64,000 nt of DNA from Sorex araneus (taxonomy: Eukaryota; Chordata; Mammalia; Eulipotyphla; Soricidae): contig NC_073311.1 in NCBI RefSeq assembly GCF_027595985.1, positions 26,935,892 through 26,999,891 on the forward strand, given 5' to 3'. Positions 21,246 to 31,539 of the stretch are shown here, in pieces; position 1 is the stretch's first letter; each line of letters starts with the position of its first letter. The translations under genes and the position numbers were made by a program. The notes beneath the pieces were generated by a model that saw only the letters and a list, made by a program, of their open reading frames with translations, had not been told where the DNA came from and ran no database searches.

Positions 21246-21925
21246 CACCAACCCCTGGCCCATTCTCAATGTCTTCCCAAAGGCTTAAGAGAAGGAAGGT
21301 CTAAACATGTTTTGTGAAACAAACATTACGCTTCTACACAAAAATCAGAATGGTCAATTTGATAGTAAAACCAAACTACAAACCAACATATCTTACGTAC
21401 CCACATTCTGAGCATCTCAAAGTGCAACTCTAGAAATCAGGAGCATAGCCAGGTATGACTTAAAGCACTGAAAGGATGCCCCAGTCGTCCCTGGTACCAC
21501 AGTTTCCAATCAGCTCTTCATTCTTGGGTCCTTGCATTGAGCCACCTCACTGGTTGGCCAAGAATTGTCTTGCCAGAATTTTCCTGCCTTACTTCCTGAG
21601 CTCTGCTTGCAGACCTTCCCACACCACTCAATGAATGGAAGATTCATGCTCTTAAATAAAGCACTGTGGATTACTATGCACCTCTTTTATATTCATCTTA
21701 GCTTTGTAAACTTCTGATTCTCAACTTGTGGGAGGGATGACTGTGCTCTGAAGTATTTGCAAACCAATATGGTATAATTTTCTAGTGAGTGTGCAATCTG
21801 GCTTTACCCTCTTTTATTTCATTTTCAGTAAATTTTATTGCTGTGTTTTCTATCAAACCATTATACATAATTCTTGTCTGCCCTTTGGAGTCTGCCAGAG
21901 CACTTTTTTTGTTCTGGTTTTTTTT
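21246..21925. other. Unannotated sequence
   Basis: No gene or clear repeat. Confidence 0.4.
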
Positions 21926-21929
21926 TGCG

Positions 21930-22105
21930 GGGGAGGGGGGACACACCTAGCAGTATTCAGGGCTTATTTCCGGCTCTTTGCACAAGGTTAACTCCTGATT
22001 CTGTGCTCAGGTGATTGTATGTGATGGCCAGGGTTCAATCTGGGTTAGCCACATGTAAGTCAAGGGTCCTACCCATTGCACTTTCGCTCAAAGCCCTGAA
22101 GTCTG
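21930..22105 (-). mobile_element. Old SINE-A, minus strand
   Basis: + strand shows ACACACCTAGCAGTATTCAG, CTCCTGATTCTGTGCTCAGG, GCCAGGGTTCAATCTGGGTT and CCTACCCATTGCAC, the reverse complement of the SINE-A head and body with many substitutions. Confidence 0.75.
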
Positions 22106-22164
22106 CCAGATATACTCCTCATTATACACAATGTTATAAAGACTGAGTTTTAAACAATTTTTAA

Positions 22165-22350
22165 AAAGAGAATGAGGGTTAGTAAGACAGATCAATAGAC
22201 AGGAGCATGTACCTTGCATGTAGGAGACCTGCATTAGATCTTCCAGCTCCACATGGTCCCTTGAGTCCCACAGGAATTAAATTAAAATAAATTTTTATTT
22301 ATTTTATGATGTTGGGAGTAGTCCCTGAGCACAGCCACATTTGACATCCA
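22165..22350 (+). mobile_element. Old SINE-A with internal AT insertion
   Basis: Head-like GGTTAGTAAGACAGATCAAT, CCTTGCATGTAGGAGACCTG, CCACATGGTCCCTTGAGTCC, then an AT-rich insertion, then GTAGTCCCTGAGCACAGCC. Confidence 0.65.
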
Positions 22351-22707
22351 TGTCTATTATTTTTTTAAAAAAAGATAGTATTTCATCAGTCAAAACTAAC
22401 TTTGACACCAAAATACCAAGCAGTCATTTTATCTTTCATGGAAGAATTGGCTATGACCAGGTAGGTAAGTGTTAAAATTGTTTGTAGCAAAAATATTTCA
22501 GCAAAACTTATGGCAAAGTGAATGAGACCAGTAAAAAGATTTATAACTTCCTGTATGAAATATGTACTGGGTACACATTGTACATCATGATAAATATAGT
22601 TAATGATAGAACACAACATATTTTGAAAGTTGCAAGGAGAATTTATTTAAAAGTTCCCATCACTCAAAAAGTTCTAATTATGTATGTTAACTAGATATCA
22701 TGCTAAT

Positions 22708-22768
22708 CATTTTCACTGTATCACTGTCATCCCATTGCTCATCAATTTGCTGGAGCTAAGTAATCTCC
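22708..22768 (-). mobile_element. RTE or SINE-B tail-only fragment
   Basis: About 60 bp matching only the shared 3' tail (minus strand GATTACTTAGCTCCAGCAAA, TTGATGAGCAATGGGATGAC, AGTGATACAGTG). A severely 5'-truncated insertion; it cannot be assigned between the RTE LINE and SINE-B. Confidence 0.8.
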
Positions 22769-24130
22769 TTAAGTTAAAATTCCACTTTTCCCCCACTGTT
22801 TAATTTTTATTAGATACTGTTAAATGCTAAATTTAGTGGCCCCTCTCTACCTATCTGCACAGTTTTGTCAATTTCTGATTATGGAAACTAGAAGAGTCAT
22901 CACGATTTGAAATAATAGTATGATTATGTAGGATAACATGGTTTGTTCTTTCTGCTTTGCCATAAGGAGCTTAGGTTTACTGGGTTACTCCCATCAAAGT
23001 GCTCCAGTTCCTCTGTGTTTATCTATAACCTCTTTCTTTGTGCTCTGCTTCCCCAACCTGTCATTTACCTTTATCTCCTAAACAAATTCTGTTAACTTGT
23101 AAGTATTGTTTTTATCTTCTCCTTAAGTCCTTTGCATAGTTAATTCAGAGCAATGCACTTTTTGTCTAGACACAGGAAGACAGTTAATGCTATGCTTTTG
23201 TAACTTGGGAGTTTATTGACTCTGAATGATATTTACTCCTTTGTATAGATTCTCTCCAATTACTCTAACTTCCTAGATTCCCAAAAGCAGAGTCCCCATG
23301 AGGGAATGGATGGACCCAAATGGGCCAGGCAAAAGCACTATAATATTTAGCTGTAAGTTAAAAGCATGGTCGAGGACAAATTCTGTCATGATCTAAAAAG
23401 TAACAGCTGGATTAGGACCCTGCTAGTGTTAGGAAAGATTAATCTGGCCTGAGCACTGTAGTCTGAGATCTATAGCTAGCTGTCCCCAGAAGAGCCACCC
23501 TACAAGCTTAATGTATCTCTTATTGTGTCCATAAAAAATAATTAATATTAAGCAGTAGAATTAAGATGTCAATTAAGATGCTAATTAAGTTACTGGACTA
23601 AGGAGAAGAGAAAGAACTCTAAATGGTATTTGGCCCTTGAGCAGAAGAATGTCTTTCTTATGATGCCTGTGGTATTGGATGGGGTGTGTTGGCTACCCCC
23701 AATGCGGGGAGTTGGAGAGAGAAGAAAGAGAGACCAAGGCAGGGAGTGGGAGCATGGAGACATGAGCAAGGGAGATAGGAGGAGATGGGAATGAGGGGCA
23801 GTGTGAGATTAGAATGGGGAGCTTAGTGAGATTGGAACAGGGGCATTGGGAGAATGGAATAAGCGGCAACTGATTACCAACCAGCTTGGCCCTCATTTCC
23901 TCCTTTGTCATTCCACAGCCTTGACTGTCCCAGGTGGGGAAGTGGCCTGAGACCACCGAACGTAGGTGGAGAGAGAGAGAGAGAGAGAGACAGAGAGAGA
24001 GAGGGAGAGAGAGAGAGACGCAGGAAATTTAACAGTCACATGGTGATTATACATGACAAGAGTACATGGAAGAGGCTGGGGGGATTTGATCGAAAAATAC
24101 TGCTAATTCAAAAATAAAGCATGAAATGCC
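22769..24130. other. Unannotated sequence with (GA)n
   Basis: No gene recognised. It contains an interrupted (GA)n microsatellite at 23969-24019. The purine-rich segment 23700-23870 has no recognised homology. Confidence 0.45.
23969..24019 (+). repeat. (GA)n microsatellite
   Basis: About 50 bp of GA dinucleotide with CA and GG interruptions. Confidence 0.95.
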
Positions 24131-24142
24131 CAAAAGGTTGTT

Positions 24143-24903
24143 CACTTGTATCACTTGTCATCCCATTGATCCTTGATTTGCTTGAGCGGACGCTAGTAAT
24201 GTTTCCGTTTGTCCCTGTTGCGTGCTAGTGTAGCTCAATGATATCTGCTCACTCCAGGAACAGGAAGAACCTTAAATTGTCCATTCAGGGCTTTGACGAA
24301 GAAGTCTGACCATCTCATAGGTAGGTGGCCACGCAGTCTGTTGACATCCCGTGGAATCCAATCGGTAACAGCTCTAGTCCAGCAGTCGTCTCTAAATCAC
24401 ATTACCTGTCTGGCCCATCTGATTTTCGATGTCTTGGCAAATGAGACAGCATCCCTGATTCTTGACCGTCGATGGAGGTCGGAACTCTGGATTCCTTCTC
24501 TCTCTTGGGTGAAAGGTGATGCTCCTAGTATAGCTCTTTTGATTCCTCTTTGAGATACCCAAATAGCATTCTCATCCTGTTTGTGTAGGGCCCAGGTCTC
24601 TGTTGCATGTTAGTGCAGGAAGAACGGTGGAATCGAAAAGATGTGACTGGATCTGGAGGTTCTTTGCCCTCTTAACCACTTCTTCAACGCTCTTGAAGGC
24701 CTTCCATGCTGCTCTCTTCCTCCTGTGCAGTTCTGGCACCAAGTCATTCTTCATGTTGAGTTCTCAACCCAGGTACACATAGCTGCTGCATTCAGAGATA
24801 TTTGTTCCATTTGAGAGCAAATGGAACGTCAGGGACTAGTTTGTTTTTTTTTTATAAACATCATCTTGCTGAGATTCAGCTGCAGTCCGACCTTTCCACA
24901 CTC
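24143..24903 (-). mobile_element. RTE-clade LINE, 3' part of ORF
   Basis: Minus-strand fragment collinear with 40531-41290. It covers the region after the RT catalytic core to the 3' end: Y-V-Y-L-G-like segment, M-K-N-D-L-V-P-E-L, K-R-A-A-W-K-A-F, a region near 24250-24500 matching the W-A-G-H-V-M-R / P-P-T-R-W-S-D-F-F domain, then the terminal codons and an ACAAGTG repeat. The coding frame is broken by stops and indels. Its 5' limit (24903) abuts the tail of family C, so the two look like one chimeric insertion (see findings). Confidence 0.88.
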
Positions 24904-24905
24904 GC

Positions 24906-25472
24906 AGTAACAGTCACAAATCACACAATTCACAAAATCCCATTGATCATCGATTTCTCAGGCGGGGTCAGTAACCTCTCTATTCATCCTATCCCTGAGA
25001 TTTTAGAAGCCTCTCTCCACTCGGCCTTCCCACATTGGAGGCTCTTCCAGGGTCAGGGGAATGAGATCCAGCTTGTTACTGGCTTTAGCATATGAATACA
25101 CCATGGGAAGCTTGCAAGGCTGTCCATATGGGCAGGAGACTCTCAGTAGCTTGCTAGTTTTTCCCAGAGGGAGAAGTAGGTTATAAGATATAGCGTGGTC
25201 ACTTTGCTGCTTTTCTGGGAGCTTGCTTTTAAGTCTCTGGACGTTGGCCATTGATCGGATTACACACATCTGGGTTCCTCTGCTGGTACCTGCATGTGTG
25301 AGGCTTGTCGAACGTGTGGAGAGGGGCCTTGAGCATGGCTGTGGCTAGTTTCCGGTGGTCTTGGGCCGCTGGGAGCTCTGCTCTCCTCGGGGCAGGGAGG
25401 GAAGCTGGAACCCATTCCCTCCGAGGGGCCCCGGGGAAGACAGCCAGGCGTGTGGGCAAGAGACTCTCTGAT
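24906..25472 (-). mobile_element. Family C repeat
   Basis: Minus-strand copy of about 565 bp. The 5' end CAGAGAGTCTCTTGCCC is at the right; a GC-rich 5' third, a middle part homologous to the SINE-B body (TGCAAGCTTCCCATGGTG), then the RTE-like tail (GAGGTTACTGACCCCGCC, GAAATCGATGATCAATGGGA) and an irregular TGTGA-rich end. A 9-bp inverted repeat TTACTGATA/TATCAGTAA (25477-25485 and 25493-25501) borders its 5' end. Confidence 0.85.
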
Positions 25473-25502
25473 ACTGTTACTGATACTCACAATATCAGTA
25501 AC

Positions 25503-26850
25503 AAAAAGTTGCTATTGTCAGAATAATGCTAATTTTTTTAAAAGCCCTCAACATTCATAAACCAGTGGCTTAATCATAATTATTTTCAACACATTTGCGA
25601 GACATTAAGAAATTACCTATCTCTACATGTTGGGACTCAATGGTTTGAAATTTTATTCATATCTCTCATTTGTCTCACAGCATGATTTTCAAGACATGGT
25701 CTTTTAATGGCAAAACACAAGAAGGAGACGTGCCAACAAAAATTGCTGCAAAAGTGAGGTTATATCTAGTGATAAGTCAGAGCCCCCAGCTCCTATAAGA
25801 AAAGCAAGGAATTTGACTAAGTCCTGTAACATAGAGGAAGGAAGTTTATTTCTCCCAGAAGTTTGGGGAAATTATTACATGCTGTAATTTCATACAGCGG
25901 TCTAATTCAACAGGTACTTAATCTGAACTTGGGGCAATGGAGATGGCTCAGATGGAATTATACCTTGCATGTGAGCACTGGAGGCTGGAGCTGGGCTCCC
26001 TTCCATCACCTCCCTCTAGCATCCCTTGGTCCTCTCTGCAACAGTGTGGGCTCCACTCCTAGCACTGCAATGGAGTTATTTCCCTGAGCTCGGCTATGTG
26101 TGATGTTCTGATTTGGTTTTATACTCTTGCTGGAGTTCTGCTCATTCCAGAATTGTGTATTTTATTGCCAAGTTGTGCCCAAGTATCTCAACTTCTTTGT
26201 TATTGACAACTCAAATCTTGCCTAAAACACCATCTAAAGACTTTTGCTTTGTAGGTGCAGCCTCACCCAGTCCCTGAGTCATCCATCAATAATAGAGAAG
26301 GCAAATTATTAGTCATTCCATTTTCTATTAACTCTTGAAGATGGTAAATACAATTGTGCCTTATAAGACTTAGAGGCTTCGTGATCATTGACTTCTTTAT
26401 CTTGAAAAATTGCTTGCAAGAAGGTGAAAGACTTTCAAAGCAGAATTCTGCATCACTTTTCTAGGTGTCTGCTTAGAATCTCCCCTAAGTAAACCCAACT
26501 AGTACAGTTCAATCTATTTCCCTATAGTTTAGTGTGCTTTGTGTGTCTGTAGAACCTAGACAATAAAATTTAATAATAATTTAATTAATTAAAAATAAAT
26601 AATTAATAATTAATTAAATAAATTAATTAATAATTTAATAATAATTTACTCTCCAATCTCAAAATATCTGTTTTAATCTATTGTTCTATTGCTCCCTTAT
26701 TGTAAGGGTCTTTTTGCTATGTACCACAATGCTAGATAATAACTTAGAATAATGATTTTGTTCTAATTAAGAACAGATTGTTAAGCTAGGAGTAAGCTGA
26801 GAACTACCTTGGATGGCTTATTCCATGCCTCCCCTTTCTCCCTACTTTTT
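25503..26850. other. Unannotated sequence
   Basis: Mostly AT-rich. Weak SINE-like similarity around 25930-26090 (CAATGGAGATGGCTCAGATG, CTTGCATGTGAGC) is too diverged to assign. A TTAATTAAA-type AT-rich simple sequence lies at 26565-26645. Confidence 0.4.
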
Positions 26851-26854
26851 AGTT

Positions 26855-27032
26855 TGTTTGATTTTTGGGCCACACTCAGAGGTGCTCAGGGGGTTATTCC
26901 TGCCTCTGCACTTCTGCACTCAGGAATCACTCCTGGGAGGCTAGGGGGAACCATATGGGATGCTGGGGATCAATCCCGGGCGAGCTACTTGCAATCCACT
27001 TGTACTCCTAATCCACTGTACAAGCCCTCCAA
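26855..27032 (-). mobile_element. SINE-A, moderately old, minus strand
   Basis: + strand shows GGGCCACACTCAGAGGTGCT, GGAATCACTCCTGGGAGGCT, CCATATGGGATGCTGGGGAT and CAATCCCGGGCGAGC, the reverse complement of SINE-A with a duplicated CTCTGCACTTCTGCACTC stretch. Confidence 0.85.
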
Positions 27033-27281
27033 GCCTCACGCCCACTTTTAAACAACTGCTTTGCATAAAACTATGTAATGTATTATTTTATAACCAAGAA
27101 GTCTACAAAGGTCAAATTTTAATACTTACCAAAAATATTAAACAATTCATGTTGTATTTTAAAATCTTATTCTTAACTATTAAGGGGACTAAATGTTTTA
27201 CTTTATTATAATAAAGTAAATACATAAAGATAATAAAGTAAATAAATAAATATAATACAGATAATAAAATATTTTTATTTG
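27033..27281. other. Unannotated AT-rich sequence
   Basis: AT-rich (AAATAAAGT repeats near 27200-27260). Left flank of the NSA2 retrocopy. Confidence 0.4.
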
Positions 27282-27286
27282 TAAAA

Positions 27287-27287
<1 letters not shown>

Positions 27288-27326
<39 letters not shown>
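27288..27326 (+). repeat. (ATT)n microsatellite from retrocopy tail
   Basis: Thirteen ATT units at the 3' end of the NSA2 retrocopy, about 22 bp beyond its ATTAAA signal. Probably grew from the poly(A) tail. Confidence 0.9.
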
Positions 27327-27327
<1 letters not shown>

Positions 27328-28325
27328 GAAAACTAGGCCTAGGCCACTTTAATGTTTTGTGCAGTATCATATGCTTTTTTTCTTGATGACTGCAGATATC
27401 ACCTTGGCCGTAGTCACTGGTGGATTCCCTGACTGAGATGTAGTCTTCCGTGAGTATAAAGGAGTTACTTGCATAAGCTGCTGTCAAACCAGTAAGACGG
27501 CATTGATGCATCCATCATTTTCAGGATCGTTGGTAACTTGAGCATATATTCCCCAAATAACTTTGCCTCCCTGTGTGACAAGGCCCAACTCGCTGACGTT
27601 CACCTCGATGACAGTACCTGTGGTGATAACACCCAGAGTAGTATAGAGTGGAGATGAGGGATTCTTCTTTACACCAATTATTGATGAGCAAAAAGTGGCT
27701 TACAGGTCAGGATGTGTTACATGGGCTTTCTTGAAAAGTAAACCCATTGGTCTAATGAATCTTTCATATTTAGGTGGTTTTCGTGTAAAGCCATCTCCAA
27801 CAAAGCAGACTTTAGTAACCATCCTCTTCCATGCTTTCTTCTTTCTCTTTCCTGTTCGAATAACTTTTATTACTTCTGTTTCTCCCTGGGCACGAACTTT
27901 GGGCAGAGGAACTTCCCATTTTCCTGCTTTCTCTTTTCGTTTCTGTTTAATCATATTGGAAAGTACTTTAGCTCGGGATTGTCTCTCTCTGTCCAGCAAA
28001 TACTCAGGCATTGCTCCTTGTGGAGTCTTTTCATCATTCTTTTGCTTGGTGTTTCTCTTTTCATGCATCTTAATAGTCTTTTTCATTTGTATTTTCTCAG
28101 CATGGCGCTGTTTATGGTAGAGCTTAGCCTTCAAACCAATCATCTTTTTTGCTTTCCTGGAACGTTCATGGGCCTCTTGACCTTCTTTCTTTCTCTTCTT
28201 CTCATGGTAATCCAAACGATACCCATAGCGTTTACGGTGTAACTCAATATATTCATTTTGTGGCATGGGGACGGTGTCAGGGCCACGTGACGCAGTCACC
28301 CCGACGTCAAGAAGCTCGAGACTTC
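27293..28325 (-). mobile_element. L1-type retroposition unit carrying NSA2
   Basis: The full inserted mRNA copy: short GC-rich 5' UTR (28267-28325, includes a TGACGTCGGGGTGAC-like stretch), the NSA2 frame, a 3' UTR with ATTAAA polyadenylation signal (minus strand, 27348-27353), and a tail now turned into (AAT)n to about 27293. An exact 11-bp TSD TAAAAATTATT lies at 27282-27292 and 28326-28336. Confidence 0.85.
27484..28266 (-). pseudogene. NSA2: Processed NSA2 pseudogene (retrocopy)
   Basis: An intronless copy of NSA2 (TINP1), a nucleolar factor in large-subunit (60S) ribosome maturation. The reading frame begins [10 protein letters not shown] at 28266 and is collinear with the 260-residue family to G-C-I-N-A-V-L-L-V and TGA at 27484-27486. 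The length is exactly 260 codons plus stop, with no frameshift. One in-frame TAA (27700-27702) replaces codon 189, probably an AAA Lys codon in the H-P-E/D-L-K-A-T-F stretch, cutting the product to 188 residues and removing the C-terminal domain. Highly basic helical segments (R-K-R-Y-G-Y, K-K-R-K-K-E-G) are preserved. Absence of introns, a poly(A)-signal and tail, and flanking duplications mark it as an L1-made retrocopy rather than the parental gene. Recognition is from memory of the protein family. Confidence 0.93.
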
Positions 28326-28388
28326 TAAAAATTATTTTTATAAATAAAAATAAATAAATATAATATATGCTACAAGATCTGCTGATCT

Positions 28389-29020
28389 TGTAATCAAGAT
28401 GTGTAATCCCATCAACGGCCAACATCCAGAGAGAGACTTAAAAGCAAGCTCTCAGAAGAGAACGATGCAGAGAGTCTCTTGCCCGCACGCCTGGCTGTCT
28501 TCCCCGGGGCCCCTCGGAGGGGATGGGTTCCAGCTTCCCTCCCCACCTCAAGCAGAGCTCCTGGAGGCCGAAGACCACCGGAACCTAGCTGCAGCCATGC
28601 TGGAGGCTCCTCTCTACACGTTCGGACAGGCCTCATGCATGAAGGTACCAGCAGAGGAATCCAGGTGTGTGTAATCTCATCAATGGCCAACATCCAGAGA
28701 GAGACTTAGAAGCAAGCTCTCAAAAGCGCTCGATATCTTTAGCCTACTTCTTTCTCTAGGAGAAACTGGCAATCTTCTGAGAGTTTCCTGCCCACATGGG
28801 ACAGCCTTGCAAGCTTCCCATGGTATATTCATATGCAAAATCCAGTAACAAGCTGAATCTCATTCCCCTGACCCTGAAAGAGCCTCCAGTGTGACATCGT
28901 TAGGAGGGCCAAGTCAAAATAGACTTCTAAGATCTCAGGGAAAGGACGAAAGGAGATGTTACTGAGCCCGCCCGAGAAATGGGTGATTAATGGGATATTG
29001 TGATTGTGATTGATTGTGAC
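28389..29020 (+). mobile_element. Family C repeat with partial 5' duplication
   Basis: A plus-strand copy. The canonical 5' end (CAGAGAGTCTCTTGCCCGC) is at about 28468. It is preceded (28398-28460) by a second copy of the internal segment GTGTAATCCCATCAACGGCC...CAAGCTCTCAGAAG that recurs at about 28671-28728. The RTE-like tail (GGACGAAAGGAGATGTTACT, GCCCGCCCGAGAAATGGGTG) ends in TGATTGTGATTGATTGTGAC. It lies about 50 bp from the 5' end of the NSA2 retrocopy. Confidence 0.85.
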
Positions 29021-31098
29021 ATACTACAATGTGCTTTAACTTAAATGTTGGTGTTTCACAATGCACTAAATGTACATTTTAAATGTCTATTACAAATTGT
29101 ATTACAAATGTAATACAAATTATAGTTAAATAGTCCTTTTTATTGCTTAAATCTAAAAGCTATCTCTGATTATTTTGGAAACAATTCATCTCAAAGTTAT
29201 AGCTAATTGTTGTGAGAAGATATATACTGTTTAGATAAATTATAGCAACTTTATTCTTTGTTTTGTAGTAAAGGTAAAATACAATTTTTTCTTTGTGACT
29301 TTAACAGATTACTACATATTTCAGGGTAAATTATATGGAAATTAAAAGCATAAATACATGCAGTCAATTGATAATTACATTAGTAATAAGTGTTAAATAT
29401 TACTCTTAAAAGAATGGTTATGTCTCATAGTAATAATAAAATCACTTTCACTGTGCAAATATCTGTGCATACCTAATAGTTCCTTAGTTTGTGGTTAATG
29501 AAAAGGTTGACTCAAGCAATTAAACAGAATTGCTAGCTACATCATTAAAGAGAAATTTTTTTGTGTGCCAGTTGGTATTGCTAAAGAGATGATTGATACA
29601 AATATGCTGCATTTAACAACGGTAGTACAAAAAGATACCAGCATCTATATTTTTTCACAAGCATAAATGTATTGTTTAATACAAGTGATAGTTGAACGGA
29701 AAACTCCAATATATATCATTTCAATACATAATTTTATTAATATAATTTTACCCAAAAATGTGTCTGCTTTGTAAATAATTCTTAGAATTAGACATAATAT
29801 TAGGAGATGCTAAATGTATAGGAAATTTAATAAAGTACTTTAACATTTAAAAAATAATTCACAAATTTTTTAACTTTAAGGTTAAGAATTGATTAGGAAG
29901 AAAACTAATTTACATAAAAACTGGCTTATTATCATACCAGCTGCTGAAAATTTTGTGAAACAAATTTCATGTTGGCAAGCAGAACCACAGGCTGTCTTAG
30001 ATGTAAAAATAACTGCAGACATGAAAGATGTTCCATGCAAATAGGGAAGTATAAGACCAAGTTTCTGAGGAATTTTTGTATAGAATTCTCAGTAAATATG
30101 GAACATTTTTAAAAAACGTAATCTGCAGCTAAGTCGATCTATTTAAGATAAAATATTATTACAGATAAGATTGACATTCTATCTGATCTAGATGCATATT
30201 GAATGGTTTTCATAATAAACTAGAATCAATGTGTATTTGGATTTTATTTTGAATTGTTATATAACTTATTTTTGAAAAAGTAAAGGATTATATATGTGTA
30301 CATAAATATGTGTTCACACTTGAATTCTTTTACAGTAGCCAATGATTTAAATGTCTTATCTATAAAATGTATCAATTTTGTTTTGTCTTTAATTACTGGC
30401 AACCTTCAAACAGCAGGGAAACCTACAAAAATGCTAATGAAGTTGTTTTGTGATTACAAAATTATTTCATTCAATCTGTGGAGGTTACTAAAGGTGAAAT
30501 TTCAGGATAAAAAAGTTACAAAGTTATCTATTGATCTGAATTTTAAAAGAGCAGATTCTTCAAAAGTATTTTTAAACTGTACTTCTTGTATTACATGGCA
30601 TTCTACAAAAGCTTACCAGTAATCATTTTATCCTGTATGAAAATATTTCCAATTATTTATAGTTATAAATATTGTGCTTATATTTTTAACTAGAAATGTT
30701 CTTGTTTTATCATATTGATACTTAAATATTAATTTAAAGGTGTATACAGAAAAACTTATGAAGTAACATGTTGTGTTATTAGTCAAATAATGCAAACCGG
30801 ATCATTTGTTTTGTTATTCATTAAGGATTTTAAGTCAATCTACTTTCTGCATAATTCCTTACCTCCTTAAATATCTTGGATTAGTCATCTTCACTAATAT
30901 TATGGGGTTTATATTTAAAAAAATTTTTAAAGTTAATTTAGGTTAACACAATTAAATGAATTGTAGTTTTAGAAATGGAAATTGTAGTTCGTCTTGAAAA
31001 TATTTTACTTCAGGACAAAATGTATTTTCCCAGAACAAGATGGATCTTGTCCTCTTTAGAGAGTGAAACAGATACACCTTTTCAGGGTATTTGTGTGT
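29021..31098. other. AT-rich, repeat-poor sequence
   Basis: No SINE, LINE tail or exon recognised. A 108-codon frame at 30296-30622 (+) has no known domain and ordinary AT-rich composition. This begins a 7-kb stretch with unusually few lineage-specific insertions. Confidence 0.45.
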
Positions 31099-31099
31099 A

Positions 31100-31143
<44 letters not shown>
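31099..31143 (+). repeat. (GT)n microsatellite
   Basis: About 20 GT dinucleotides, pure from 31107. Confidence 0.97.
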
Positions 31144-31144
<1 letters not shown>

Positions 31145-31300
31145 TGTGCGTACGTGTGCTTATATAAGAACATGTATTATTAGATTTGCCTAAATCTTTC
31201 CATATAGATTGAATTATGAATGTAGGCAGACATTTTAAATTCTCTGAACTAATGTACTAAAACCCCACTTTTTATGTCTCCCTGCATAGAACTATATTTA

Positions 31301-31538
31301 AGGATAGCACAGTGGGTAGGGTGTTCGCCTTGCACGCAGCTGACCCGGGTTCGATTCCTCCACCCCTCTCCAAGAGCCTGGCAAGCTATCGAGAGTATCT
31401 CGCCCACATGGCAGAGCCTGGCAAGCTACCCGTGGCATATTCTATATGCCAAAATCAGTAACAATAAGTCTAACAGTGGGTTGTTACTGGTGCCCGCTCG
31501 AGCAAATCGATGAGCAACAGGATGACAGTGATAGTGAT
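31301..31538 (+). mobile_element. SINE-B, slightly 5'-truncated
   Basis: Starts at GGATAGCACAGTGGGTAGGG (A box kept), with consensus B box GGTTCGATTCC and the RTE tail GTTACTGGTGCCCGCTCG, ending GACAGTGATAGTGATT. The only clear young SINE in the 29-36 kb stretch. Confidence 0.95.
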
Positions 31539-31539
31539 T

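Noticed and set aside
27700..28425. An intact 241-residue protein gene on the minus strand
   Set aside because: The upstream 53 codons are translated 5' UTR and AT-rich flank; the frame is the first 188 codons of an NSA2 retrocopy ended by a premature stop.
30296..30622. 108-codon plus-strand frame as a small gene or exon
   Set aside because: No recognisable homology or flanking splice signals convincing by eye; frames of this size are expected in 64 kb of AT-rich DNA.
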